Shown here: positions 24,559 through 31,969 of the stretch, one piece after another
How the letters are laid out: each line of letters begins with the position of its first letter
Numbering within the stretch: the stretch's first letter is position 1
Virus record (IMG/VR): IMGVR_UViG_3300018719_000038
Coordinates: 1 to 62,664 of that record
Source of the DNA: a virus
Reading direction: 5' to 3' (one strand)
Length of the DNA: 62,664 nucleotides
Made by a program: the position numbers and the translations under genes
The notes under the pieces: model-generated
Told to the model about the DNA's origin: nothing
The model's input: only the letters and a program-made list of their open reading frames with translations
Database searches by the model: none

Positions 24559-25418
24559 TTTTCGCAGCCTATCCGTTTATTCGCGAACAACGCCCGCAGC
24601 ATCCCGTCCGGCTCGCCTTGTTTCCGGTAGAATACGAACGGATTTAGCGCCGTAAACTTCTTTCGCTTGTCCTCAACGTCGACCCACTCGCCGATAATCG
24701 CAGCCTTACGCAGCCGGGCGAGAGCCTCCTTCGTTTTGGTCGCGGACATGCCGACGAACTCGCCGATTTCCCCGTCCGTCAGGAACCGGATGTCCTCCGG
24801 AGCCGCGAACGGATCGGCGCAAACTAGGTTCGTATCGTAGTGGACGTTCGGCAGCAACTTGTATACGAAGCCGAGGTCGGCCGCGTTAAGCTTGAACGCC
24901 TTGAGCGCGGTGAAATACGTCTTAATCAGCGCATCGACTTCGCCGGCTGCCGCACTGTTCCGAAAATGGTACCGCTCGTTAACCGAGAAGATTCCGCCAG
25001 ATTCGAAAAGGATACTGCGCGCTTCTAACTCGTCAACAACTACGCGAGCCGTCCGTTTGCTCACGTCCCACACTCGCGCTAAATCGCCGATCGTTAGAGG
25101 TGTATTGTCGCGGCCTTCCGTTACCAGGACGTTCGTTTTAAACGCAATGTGCGGCTGTAGAAGCAATATGTACCCGCAATACTTATTCGAAAGGTCGCGC
25201 GTAATGTCTTGAATGTTGCGCATGTGAATGAACGAGAAATAGCGCTTGTCCCGTTCAAATTTCGCATGCTTCCGCGCCGCCTCGTATTGCTCTAGCGATT
25301 TATACGTAAAAAGACGGCCAGCCTCGTCCTTGGCTAACCGTCCGCTCATTGGCGTAAATTTTCCGATTGGTGCGCCGCTTTTAATGCGCGCAACCCTTTT
25401 CCGCAATGTTGCGCTCAA
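24555..25418 (-). CDS. Winged-helix DNA-binding protein, possible replication initiator
   Basis: Protein of 287 residues. A helix-turn-helix at about 128-150 (TIGDLARVWDVSKRTARVVV) is followed by a wing (GGIFSVNERYHFR). A second HTH-like element lies near 225-245 (GEIGEFVGMSATKTKEALAR). This resembles RepL-like plasmid initiators and phage regulators of that type. TTG start with GGGAGGTG 8 nt upstream. Perfect direct repeats lie at its 3' end. Replication initiator or regulator; both are inferred. Confidence 0.65.
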   Translation of the reverse strand: MSATLRKRVARIKSGAPIGKFTPMSGRLAKDEAGRLFTYKSLEQYEAARKHAKFERDKRYFSFIHMRNIQDITRDLSNKYCGYILLLQPHIAFKTNVLVTEGRDNTPLTIGDLARVWDVSKRTARVVVDELEARSILFESGGIFSVNERYHFRNSAAAGEVDALIKTYFTALKAFKLNAADLGFVYKLLPNVHYDTNLVCADPFAAPEDIRFLTDGEIGEFVGMSATKTKEALARLRKAAIIGEWVDVEDKRKKFTALNPFVFYRKQGEPDGMLRALFANKRIGCEK

Positions 25419-25777
25419 CCGGCGCTCACCTCCCGATACTCTCCTGCTATACTCTCGCGCATTTCCGGCACATTCGGATACGCGAACATTTCGCTATATT
25501 CCGTATGCCATCCACCCGTTGTGCGACTAGTTGGAGCAAATATCGCCGTTTCCCGATCCGCGCAAATGCAGCGAAATGTGTTACGCGGGCCTCCGCATTC
25601 GATAATGTCGCCAACCCGGAACGTCCAGGCGCTTTGGTCAGCCGCCTCTAATTCGCGTAATGCCTGCGTCGTTTTCTTCGCCTCGCGTTGGATCGCTTTG
25701 AGGCCGCGAATGGTTGCGGTAATGTCCGTTTGGTCAATCGTTAATCCTACGTTTAATTCGCGCAGATTTTGCGCCAT
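25415..25777 (-). CDS. Hypothetical protein, coiled coil plus beta domain
   Basis: Protein of 120 residues. The N-terminal 45 residues form a coiled coil (GLKAIQREAKKTTQALREL). The rest is beta-rich with FRVGDIIECGGPRNTFRC, an SH3-like start. Its stop overlaps the start region of the winged-helix gene. GGGGAGG precedes the ATG. Function unknown. Confidence 0.68.
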   Translation of the reverse strand: MAQNLRELNVGLTIDQTDITATIRGLKAIQREAKKTTQALRELEAADQSAWTFRVGDIIECGGPRNTFRCICADRETAIFAPTSRTTGGWHTEYSEMFAYPNVPEMRESIAGEYREVSAG

Positions 25778-25923
25778 TTATAACGCCTCCCCGTTTTACG
25801 CAAGTTGCTTAAACCTGCGGTTGTAACGTATAGGCAGCAAAACGCGCAAAATGCACCCTACTCTAGTAAAATAGTCGCAAAATATGGTAAAATTTCGGTA
25901 TAACGCTCGAAAGGAGCCGAAAT

Positions 25924-26127
25924 ATGAAACGGTCTAAACGTTTTATGCGGCCGCTTACGTCCGACATCCACTTTTACACAGCGCATATGGAGCGGGCCCC
26001 GATCGTCGTTTTTGCCGCGGGAGAGCTCGTTGGAAGCGGAAGGATTGCGGAGATAACGGAGGATAGCGTAAAGATCGGGGATGAACGGTATCTTCGCGCG
26101 GTCTGTACGTTTAAATTTGCAGTTTGA
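25924..26127 (+). CDS. Small plus-strand protein before HEPN gene
   Basis: Protein of 67 residues, ATG with GAAAGGAGC upstream. An AT-rich promoter-like stretch (TATGGTAAAATTTCGGTATAAC) lies just before it. No membrane segment; the middle part APIVVFAAGELVGSGRI looks like a small beta barrel. It is followed after 10 bp by the HEPN gene, so the two are probably an operon. Its composition is like that of the phage, unlike the HEPN gene. Function unknown. Confidence 0.62.
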   Translation: MKRSKRFMRPLTSDIHFYTAHMERAPIVVFAAGELVGSGRIAEITEDSVKIGDERYLRAVCTFKFAV

Positions 26128-26137
26128 GGAGCAGAAA

Positions 26138-26740
26138 ATGGCTATCGCAGAGTATTTTTTGGAAGCGTTTATAGACGAAACATCTTATACCAATACAAAA
26201 CTCACCGACATTGAGCATTGGTTGATTGATAGAAAATTGAATGATAAGGCTATAATATTCAGTGATTTTTCTAAAACCATAATAAAATCCTTGTTCCTTA
26301 CTTTGTATGCAAATTTGGATTCGTGCCTTAATGAGGTAGCCAATTCTTTATACAACCAGTATAAATTAAACGTTGCTCCCGAGGATTTAAGAGGCAAAGG
26401 GATTCAAAGATCAATTAACTACCTAAAGAAGGTTGCCTCAATCCCTATCCCGGACGATTTAAAGACCTATGAGGAAATTTTGCAATTAATGAAATTAAGG
26501 AATCACTATGCCCACGACGGTAGGCCGATTGTTCTTAAGAATAGTACCATTCACAAAGCTGCCGCTAGATTTGAATCAGTAGAGATTAATAATTCTCTTA
26601 CTAACCGATTCGGTGAGCATGTTAGCATTTACTTAACTTTTGATTTCCTACGAGACGTAAGTACAGTTTTTATGATGTTTTGCCAAGAACTTTTAGACCT
26701 TGTATGTGATCATTACGGGGGTAGAGTAATCAAACAATAA
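26138..26740 (+). CDS. HEPN-domain protein, candidate RNase toxin or defence effector
   Basis: Protein of 200 residues, alpha-helical, with the HEPN catalytic signature RNHYAH at residues 121-126 (R-x4-H). This motif is used by metal-independent RNases in abortive infection and toxin-antitoxin systems. ATG at 26138 has GAGGAG 7 nt upstream. The gene is strongly AT-rich compared with both neighbours and lies on the opposite strand, converging with the DNA ligase gene (10-bp overlap). These are signs of transfer. It could protect the lysogen from other phages; an antitoxin partner is not obvious. Confidence 0.78.
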   Translation: MAIAEYFLEAFIDETSYTNTKLTDIEHWLIDRKLNDKAIIFSDFSKTIIKSLFLTLYANLDSCLNEVANSLYNQYKLNVAPEDLRGKGIQRSINYLKKVASIPIPDDLKTYEEILQLMKLRNHYAHDGRPIVLKNSTIHKAAARFESVEINNSLTNRFGEHVSIYLTFDFLRDVSTVFMMFCQELLDLVCDHYGGRVIKQ

Positions 26741-27593
26741 ACCTCTCGAACACTGGGCTCCGCAGCATCCCCGCGCGAGTCCAGTTTCGCATTTTTACGC
26801 TTGCCCTTATCCGCGGCTCTACATAAACGAAGTCGCGATCCTCTCCGGTAATTAACGCCTTACTGACGCCATAAAACGCCTTCTTCTCCGTCGGTCCTAC
26901 GCCGAACTCGATGATGCCGGCCGGACGCACTCTGCCACGGTCATCCGTAACTCCTGCAAGCCAGCCGAACTCCGCCTTTTTGTATCCCATAACATAGACG
27001 TCAGCATATGTCCAGTTAATGACCTTACGCCAGCTATCCGATCGGCGGCCGGTCTCATATGCGCTATCCGCCCGTTTGCCGACTATGCCTTCCATGCCGC
27101 GGGCTTCAATCTGCGCAAATAAAGCTTCCCCTGCGCCTTCAACATGCGGTACTATCCCAAAACTACTTGACGGCATCTTGAGGCTCGCCAGCAACTTTTT
27201 GCGTTCCCTTAGCGGGCGTCGGCGCATATCCTCCCCTTTGTACATCAGGATGTCAAAAATGGCATAGTAGGCCGGAAGGGTAGCGGATAGACGCACGATC
27301 TTGTCGGCCTTCTTCGCTTGAAAGCGGGCCATTATCTTTTCAAAATCGGACACTCCGGTCGCCGGATCCACGCATGCGATTTCGCCGTCCAGGATGATGT
27401 CATGCGGAAACAGTGCGCCTGCGATCTCGGGATATTGGCGAGTACAGTCATTGTTGTGGCGCGTATATAGGCGGACGGTGCCGTCCTGTTGCGAGAAGAT
27501 CAAGCGGTGGCCGTCAATCTTTGGTTCGAATATATAGCGCGGATCGCTGAACGGACCCGGCGCTGTTGCGAGTAACATCGGATCAATAAACAT
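26730..27593 (-). CDS. ATP-dependent DNA ligase
   Basis: Protein of 287 residues. Motif I EPKIDGHR carries the adenylated lysine K25. Further motifs are ILDGEIAC (III), EGIVGKRADS (IV) and SWRKVINW (V). The C-terminal OB-fold is present (GVGPTEKKAFYG to the end). The length and order are those of small phage and LigD-like ligases. It seals nicks during replication and repair. ATG with AGAGAGGTG upstream. Confidence 0.92.
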   Translation of the reverse strand: MFIDPMLLATAPGPFSDPRYIFEPKIDGHRLIFSQQDGTVRLYTRHNNDCTRQYPEIAGALFPHDIILDGEIACVDPATGVSDFEKIMARFQAKKADKIVRLSATLPAYYAIFDILMYKGEDMRRRPLRERKKLLASLKMPSSSFGIVPHVEGAGEALFAQIEARGMEGIVGKRADSAYETGRRSDSWRKVINWTYADVYVMGYKKAEFGWLAGVTDDRGRVRPAGIIEFGVGPTEKKAFYGVSKALITGEDRDFVYVEPRIRASVKMRNWTRAGMLRSPVFERFIV

Positions 27594-27641
27594 AAAAACA
27601 CCTCTCTACCGATTATAGCGCGTGGCTATGCGATAGAGAGG
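27594..27641 (-). terminator. Terminator-like inverted repeat before DNA ligase
   Basis: Stem CCTCTCTA/TAGAGAGG, with TGTTTTTATG following on the minus strand. The loop contains TATAAT, so it might also hold a promoter for the ligase. Confidence 0.5.
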
Positions 27642-27666
27642 CGGTAAGTTGTGGTAGGACGTATGG

Positions 27667-28095
27667 TCAAACGCTGATTGTATTCCCGTTTCCGTCTTCC
27701 CAGCCGTTGACGTCCTCGCCTGCGTCCAGATCGGCGACAATTTGCGCCTGATTGTCCAGATCGGCCGGCGTAATCGTGGCGATAATTTCGCCGTCTTTGA
27801 TCACGTCAAATTCATGCATTTGGTGGTCGAATTCCTTTTCTACAACCTCGTAACCTTCGCGCGCCCATGTTCTCATTTTTCCTCGTTCCTTTCTTTTATT
27901 TTTTGCATAATGTTCAAGTTCTTCACGGAGGTATAGCCGAGTCTTACGCTGTCCCCCGAACTCTACAAAAGGGGTGATTCGTCCGGTTGCGACTGATTGA
28001 TTGAATGCAGATACGGATTGACTCGTTATTGCTCGCGCTTCGTCCTGCATGACCAAATTTTCCTCGATCCATCTTTTAATCTCCGCGTTGTTCAC
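27667..28095 (-). CDS. HTH-domain protein with acidic C-terminal domain, possible two-start gene
   Basis: Protein of 142 residues from a GTG at 28095, 6 nt after TGGAGG. Residues 1-60 contain an HTH-like segment (AITSQSVSAFNQSVATGRI), then a basic linker (KNKRKERGK). The last 70 residues (MRTWAREGYEVVEKEFDHQM ... DAGEDVNGWEDGNG) match small stand-alone phage proteins as I recall them. An internal AGGAACGAGG lies 4 nt before that internal ATG, so the C-terminal part may also be made alone. Confidence 0.65.
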   Translation of the reverse strand: MNNAEIKRWIEENLVMQDEARAITSQSVSAFNQSVATGRITPFVEFGGQRKTRLYLREELEHYAKNKRKERGKMRTWAREGYEVVEKEFDHQMHEFDVIKDGEIIATITPADLDNQAQIVADLDAGEDVNGWEDGNGNTISV

Positions 28096-28762
28096 TTCGT
28101 ACCTCCAAAGCTTCAATATATGGTTTATGATACTTATCTTCCCCTGCTTTCCTCGCAGCCGCAGCCGCATCAAGCGTAGCGTACTCGCCAAGATAGTACG
28201 ATTTACCCTTAACTCTGATGCTCGCGCGATATACGGCAGTTCCGTCCTTTTTTCGCCGCATCGTTACGCCCTTTACACCAGTGCTACTATCGCTTCTAAC
28301 TTTACTCTTAAGCACCGGAGTATAGACGCCCTCAACTCGTAAGTTATTTTCGTTATACCGCTGCAGCTCCGCACCTATTTCATCTCGCAGACATCCGCAA
28401 GATTTAGTTGTGCCGTTACGTAGGCGCAGCGCATCGACGCTCGTTTCCTCACCGCAATCACAGCGGCATTCCCAATAGACGTGTCTAGTCTTCGGGTCAG
28501 TTTTTCCGCGCCCAATGACGATAAGTTTACCGAAACGCTTGCCAGTTAAATCGTCGAGATTCGCGGCGCTCGTACGTTCACGTTGCGCACATCCGCAGGA
28601 CGTTGTATGACCGTTGCGTAAATTCGGCATTGTAACCGGCACGTCTTTTCCACAATCACACCGACACAACCAACGCCGCGTATACCCTTTTCGCTCGATT
28701 TCACGGATTACAACAAGTCGGCCGTAACGTTGGCCTGTTAGATCGATTAGTTGCTTACCCAT
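28076..28762 (-). CDS. AP2-domain protein with duplicated zinc-finger-like repeats
   Basis: Protein of 228 residues. Two repeats of about 60 residues each hold CRCDCG and SCGC motifs (LTGQRYGRLVV ... TTSCGC; LTGKRFGKLIV ... TKSCGC). They are followed by an AP2 DNA-binding domain (STGVKGVTMRRKKDGTAVYR; YYLGEYATLDAAAAARKAGE). Such proteins are usually related to HNH-AP2 homing endonucleases, but I see no HNH core here. Possibly a regulator or a mobile DNA-binding protein. Confidence 0.8.
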   Translation of the reverse strand: MGKQLIDLTGQRYGRLVVIREIERKGYTRRWLCRCDCGKDVPVTMPNLRNGHTTSCGCAQRERTSAANLDDLTGKRFGKLIVIGRGKTDPKTRHVYWECRCDCGEETSVDALRLRNGTTKSCGCLRDEIGAELQRYNENNLRVEGVYTPVLKSKVRSDSSTGVKGVTMRRKKDGTAVYRASIRVKGKSYYLGEYATLDAAAAARKAGEDKYHKPYIEALEVRSEQRGD

Positions 28763-29154
28763 TACGCAATTGCCGCCAATACTTCGGATTGATCGACTAC
28801 GCGGATTTCTCCGTTAGCCACTTCGATGATTTCGCGTCGGCGGCCGTTATTATATTCGTAAAAGCCGTTGTTCAAACGGAACACCTTTTCGCCGTATTCG
28901 TTCGCGTAGTCCGCATTCAGAAACTTCCGCTCCAATTTGTATACCGGATGAGGGCCGACGATTTGTGCCAGCCACGTTTTGAATTTACGAGTGTCGGCGG
29001 CAAGTTCGAACGTTACTCTTGCTTTAGCGGCTTTGACGTTCGCCCAAGCTTGTTTCAGCGCCTCTGCGAAGTATTCTTTTGCCGATCCCCCAAAATGATT
29101 AGCCCCCTGTCTAGCAATCGCCCAAGCCGCTTTCATAACGTTCATCATCTTCAT
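28762..29154 (-). CDS. Hypothetical phage protein, 130 aa
   Basis: Protein of 130 residues: an N-terminal helical region (FAEALKQAWANVKAAKARVT), then KFKTWLAQIVGPHPVYKLER and a beta-rich end. GGGAGG precedes the ATG, and a clear promoter lies 30-55 bp upstream. The gene order KMMNVMKAAW... is common in Bacillales phages, but the function is unknown to me. Confidence 0.7.
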   Translation of the reverse strand: MKMMNVMKAAWAIARQGANHFGGSAKEYFAEALKQAWANVKAAKARVTFELAADTRKFKTWLAQIVGPHPVYKLERKFLNADYANEYGEKVFRLNNGFYEYNNGRRREIIEVANGEIRVVDQSEVLAAIA

Positions 29155-29181
29155 TACCTCCCGTTTTCTTATTCTACGTAT

Positions 29182-29210
29182 ATAATAACATGCAATTATT
29201 TATATGTAAA
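29182..29210 (-). promoter_or_regulatory. Sigma-70-type promoter for leftward genes at 29 kb
   Basis: Minus strand TTTACA, 17-nt spacer, TATTAT. It stands in an AT-rich gap directly upstream of the gene at 28762-29154. Confidence 0.65.
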
Positions 29211-29234
29211 GAAGTATTTTGAGATTGTGGGCAT

Positions 29235-29260
29235 GAAAAAGCGCCGCAGCTACGCGACGC
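29235..29260 (-). terminator. Terminator after 29250-29438 gene
   Basis: Stem GCGTCGC/GCGGCGC with a 6-nt loop, then TTTTTC on the minus strand, overlapping the stop codon. Confidence 0.68.
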
Positions 29261-29438
29261 CCCTTTCCGCTAATATTTGCCGCGTCACCGCAGCCTTGTA
29301 CGCCATTAGGCGTTTGTAGCGCCCGGTTGGCGGCTTCTTAACGTTCCGCCCGCGAAGATATTCAAACCGGCGCGCCCCGTACTCGTTGGCTTTGCGCGTG
29401 AAAAATGCGATGCGGTCAGCGGTTGATTTCCGTTTCAT
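29250..29438 (-). CDS. Small basic protein, 62 aa
   Basis: Protein of 62 residues, very rich in Arg and Lys (TADRIAFFTRKANEYGARRF; GRYKRLMAYKAAVTRQ). Its ATG overlaps the stop of a 27-residue membrane peptide (ATGA). A nucleic acid binding role is plausible from charge alone. Confidence 0.65.
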   Translation of the reverse strand: MKRKSTADRIAFFTRKANEYGARRFEYLRGRNVKKPPTGRYKRLMAYKAAVTRQILAERGVA

Positions 29439-29518
29439 TTCCGTCTCAACGCCCGAATCAACGCAACAACCGACAAGGCCAGCGCGGCCAGGCTAATGAT
29501 TAATGTTACTGTTTCCAT
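29435..29518 (-). CDS. 27-aa membrane peptide
   Basis: Very short frame METVTLIISLAALALSVVAL followed by a basic end (RALRRK). One transmembrane helix. AAGGAGGAATAACGC lies before the ATG. It overlaps the next gene by 4 bp, so the pair is translationally coupled. It resembles holin-like small toxins in layout. Confidence 0.65.
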   Translation of the reverse strand: METVTLIISLAALALSVVALIRALRRK

Positions 29519-29553
29519 GCGTTATTCCTCCTTAGAGGGGCCGAAGCCCGGTA

Positions 29554-29868
29554 TTATGCCTTGACGGCGAAGTCCTCTATCCCAGCCTCGTTATGCACCG
29601 TATAAACGCTGTATTCCCCGTAAGTGCCATCGTATGTGGCTTCTTCTGGCAATTCATTCATCGCTACAAGCGGCATAGTTTCCATGCCACATTCCATAAA
29701 GACTGATACAACTTTGCGGATTTCAATACGGTGTTTCCAATACTCATTTACATTTCCCAACGCATCTTTGATGAAGTAGCACTTCCTTGATTCGTTCACT
29801 ATTGTCCCATTCAACCACTCGCCTTGCTCGTTGTACCAACCACCAGCTTTTCGAAATTGAACATTCAT
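29554..29868 (-). CDS. Hypothetical phage protein, 104 aa
   Basis: Protein of 104 residues starting MNVQFRKAGGWYNEQGEWLN with two halves of beta-rich character. GGGGAGG precedes the ATG. No membrane segment and no motif I recognise. It belongs to the leftward early cluster driven from the divergent promoters at 30.1 kb. Confidence 0.68.
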   Translation of the reverse strand: MNVQFRKAGGWYNEQGEWLNGTIVNESRKCYFIKDALGNVNEYWKHRIEIRKVVSVFMECGMETMPLVAMNELPEEATYDGTYGEYSVYTVHNEAGIEDFAVKA

Positions 29869-29970
29869 AACGTTCCCTCCCCGCGTAAGGCCGCCGCCAG
29901 ATTGTATATTTCAAACCGTTTATGTTAAGATTGGGAGGAGAGGGGCGCTACCCTCTCCAGCGGAACCTTT

Positions 29971-30093
29971 CTAACGTCTGCGCCGTACGCGTCGTTTAGG
30001 GGTTCCTTTTTTACGTTCCTTGCGGATTGTGATGATTGCCGTTACTAACTGGACAATCGCCGTAAGGAGCAAGACCCAATCTCTGATTTCCAT
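29971..30093 (-). CDS. 40-aa membrane protein, holin-like toxin type
   Basis: Protein of 40 residues: one transmembrane helix (DWVLLLTAIVQLVTAIITI) and a strongly basic tail (RKERKKGTPKRRVRRRR). GGAGGTG lies 11 nt before the ATG. It is the first gene after the leftward promoter. Layout is like the small holin-like toxins of Bacillales, but it may simply be an early phage membrane protein. Confidence 0.7.
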   Translation of the reverse strand: MEIRDWVLLLTAIVQLVTAIITIRKERKKGTPKRRVRRRR

Positions 30094-30121
30094 TTCTCTT
30101 GTTCACCTCCTTTCTGATTCT

Positions 30122-30151
30122 ATTATACGTTATCGTATATCGTATAGTCAA
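30122..30151 (-). promoter_or_regulatory. Leftward promoter PL
   Basis: Minus strand TTGACT, 18-nt spacer, TATAAT; the spacer contains ATACGATA boxes that match the operator repeats. Confidence 0.8.
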
Positions 30152-30183
30152 CCCCGTTTACGAGATTTATTCTTTATCGTATA
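30130..30183. promoter_or_regulatory. Operator repeats TTATCGTATA
   Basis: Identical decamers TTATCGTATA at 30130-30139 and 30174-30183, with a partly overlapping TATCGTATAG at 30137-30146. They overlap the spacer of PL and the -10 of PR, as expected for a switch bound by the XRE regulator next door. Confidence 0.72.
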
Positions 30184-30185
30184 AT
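30157..30185 (+). promoter_or_regulatory. Rightward promoter PR
   Basis: Plus strand TTTACG, 17-nt spacer, TATAAT, 22 bp before the ATG of the XRE regulator; the -10 overlaps an operator box. Confidence 0.75.
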
Positions 30186-30206
30186 GAATATCGGAGGTGA
30201 ATCGTT

Positions 30207-30410
30207 ATGCTTACGGCCGTCCCTCGTTTAAATGAGATACTAAAGGAGCGCAACATCACGCAGACACAGCTCGCAATGATGTCCGGCGTTCCTCAACCGT
30301 CTATATCGCGTTTTGACAAAAATACGCGCCACGAGTCCGCGCACCTATTCGCAATTTCCCGCGCGCTCGGACTTTCTATCGAAGACTTATTTCACGTCAG
30401 CGAGGCGTAA
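30207..30410 (+). CDS. XRE-family regulator (Cro/CI-like)
   Basis: Protein of 67 residues made almost only of an XRE helix-turn-helix (NITQTQLAMMSGVPQPSISR). GGAGGTG before the ATG. Its own promoter and operator boxes lie in the divergent region to its left, so it probably controls both itself and the leftward early genes. It has no peptidase or dimerisation domain, so it is shorter than lambda CI. Confidence 0.86.
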   Translation: MLTAVPRLNEILKERNITQTQLAMMSGVPQPSISRFDKNTRHESAHLFAISRALGLSIEDLFHVSEA

Positions 30411-30420
30411 AATTTTCCCG

Positions 30421-30450
30421 TTGAATAAGAACGTTTGTTCGGTATATAAT
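30421..30450 (+). promoter_or_regulatory. SOS-controlled promoter with LexA/DinR box
   Basis: TTGAAT, 18-nt spacer, TATAAT on the plus strand. The spacer carries GAACGTTTGTTC (30429-30440), a perfect GAAC-N4-GTTC half-site pair of the Bacillus LexA box. Confidence 0.85.
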
Positions 30451-30471
30451 ATCCGCAGAGGTGATTCGGAT

Positions 30472-30813
30472 ATGTCAACGAACAAACTTACGCCGGGCTC
30501 GAATATGGTATGGGAGTCCTCGCGCATGATCATGCCGGAGCATAAAGAGGCGATGCTACGCGCCCAACACGAGGAAAAGCGCCGTCACCGTCCGGAAATA
30601 GACGAACAGCTCGCGGAGCAGATTTCGCGTTTCCTCGTCGAGACGCATCGTGCTAAGCAGCCGGTTAATTTGCGCATGTTTGACGAGTTCGAAGACGTGC
30701 GCGTTGTCGGCGTAATTGAACGGCTCGATCCGCGGGCCGGCCGCTTTATGGTCGACGGCGAATGGTTCGGAATGGCGGACATACTCGAAATGGGATTCGC
30801 GCCAAGGGAATAG
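30472..30813 (+). CDS. YolD-like protein under SOS control
   Basis: Protein of 113 residues of the YolD-like family: LTPGSNMVWESSRMIMPEHK at the start, then a C-terminal beta domain ending DGEWFGMADILEMG. In SPbeta and on plasmids, YolD genes pair with a Y-family polymerase (UvrX); here no such partner follows. AGAGGTG precedes the ATG. The LexA box in its promoter predicts induction after DNA damage, when the prophage would also be induced. Confidence 0.85.
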   Translation: MSTNKLTPGSNMVWESSRMIMPEHKEAMLRAQHEEKRRHRPEIDEQLAEQISRFLVETHRAKQPVNLRMFDEFEDVRVVGVIERLDPRAGRFMVDGEWFGMADILEMGFAPRE

Positions 30814-30825
30814 GAAATGAACGCA

Positions 30826-30866
30826 GAAAAGCGCCGTTGTCACGTAGATTAAACGGCGCTCTTTTC
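30826..30866. terminator. Bidirectional terminator
   Basis: Perfect 9-bp stem AGCGCCGTT/AACGGCGCT between converging genes, with T runs on both strands (CTTTTCG rightward, TTTTCTGCG leftward). Confidence 0.8.
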
Positions 30867-30872
30867 GTTATG

Positions 30873-31445
30873 CTATGCGGCGGCTGCTATCGGTAGTTCC
30901 GCGTATTCAACGATTACCTCCCGACCGGTCAGCGCCATCGCCCGCCACTTCGCACCGATTCCGACGCACTGCGTAAATGGCATGCTCGCGCCTTCAACGA
31001 CAGGCCCAGGCGACGTATCACGCCGATATTGCGCCTTTCTTGCGGCGTTCTTCGTCCGAATGCCGCGATCCATCCAGGCGTTTTCGTATTTGCTACGCAT
31101 GCGCTTCTTTCTCGGCCGATGGTCGACGCCGTCCGCACCTATTGATTCTGCGACCCATAGCGATACCTCGCGGTCGTGTCTTCGGCCGAGTTGCCACTCG
31201 CTCATGAACGGGTATTCATTGCGCGTCATCTTATCCGGATGCCTGTCCGTCAGCTCCTCGCGCAAAATATAGTCGGTCAGGCGCTCAAGCTCCGCCGGGT
31301 CCGGCGCAACCCCGACGCTATCAATATACGCCTCGGTCAGCGCGTGGACGGCAGCCATCCTTTCGCCGCGGTCCGCAATGTCCTCCGAAATCAGGTCCGT
31401 CACCGCGTCGTGAAATTCCGCTTTATAGTCGTATACCACGCTCAT
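30873..31445 (-). CDS. Hypothetical phage protein, 190 aa
   Basis: Protein of 190 residues starting MSVVYDYKAEFHDAVTDLI. The middle third is helical and acidic (AELERLTDYILREELTDRHP). The last third holds a basic stretch (RPRKKRMRSKYENAWMDRG). Start at 31445 is preceded by the stop of the sigma-like gene. No known motif; a DNA- or RNA-associated role is possible. Confidence 0.65.
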   Translation of the reverse strand: MSVVYDYKAEFHDAVTDLISEDIADRGERMAAVHALTEAYIDSVGVAPDPAELERLTDYILREELTDRHPDKMTRNEYPFMSEWQLGRRHDREVSLWVAESIGADGVDHRPRKKRMRSKYENAWMDRGIRTKNAARKAQYRRDTSPGPVVEGASMPFTQCVGIGAKWRAMALTGREVIVEYAELPIAAAA

Positions 31446-31446
31446 A

Positions 31447-31854
31447 TTAAGCCGCCTCCCCTTCCGCCGATGCGATGTCCTCCGTATATTCGACCACAAC
31501 TTCGCCGTATTCCCATTTGCGGTAGACCGCCGCCAGCTTTTCCGCAGCCTCATCGTACATTTTTGCGACGACTTGCCGGGCGATACCCATGACGCGCGCC
31601 GCTTCGTTCTGCGTCAGATCCATTCCGGAAATAAGCGCAACGGCTTCCGTCTGGCGATCCGTCAGGCCGGCGTTGTATATTGCGCTGTTCAAATCGAGTA
31701 AAATGTCGCTGGCCGCCGTATCGCCTTTAAAGCGCGCGGAGCTAATCCGGTGCCGGTCGCGGAGTAGCGATTTGACCCCGGCTGCCGTACTCAACGCGTA
31801 TTTAACGGAGTATGTCCGTTCCTTTTTCGCTGTGTCGATTTTTACGTGTCCCAC
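31447..31854 (-). CDS. Sigma region 4-like HTH protein
   Basis: Protein of 135 residues. The helix-turn-helix DLTQNEAARVMGIARQVVAK (about 79-98) follows LTDRQTEAVALISGM, the pattern of sigma-70 region 4 and of late regulators such as RinA/ArpU. GTG start with GGGGAG upstream. Candidate late-gene activator or alternative sigma part; no region 2 is seen. Confidence 0.75.
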   Translation of the reverse strand: MGHVKIDTAKKERTYSVKYALSTAAGVKSLLRDRHRISSARFKGDTAASDILLDLNSAIYNAGLTDRQTEAVALISGMDLTQNEAARVMGIARQVVAKMYDEAAEKLAAVYRKWEYGEVVVEYTEDIASAEGEAA

Positions 31855-31969
31855 TGCGCTCTCCCCTTTTCTCTAGCGATAATGGCGCAACGCTGCGCTA
31901 TATGAACGTTGCCGCACGCAGTCGCTGCGTTTCTATTTCTAATTTTTCAAACGTTGAGATTTGCGAATG

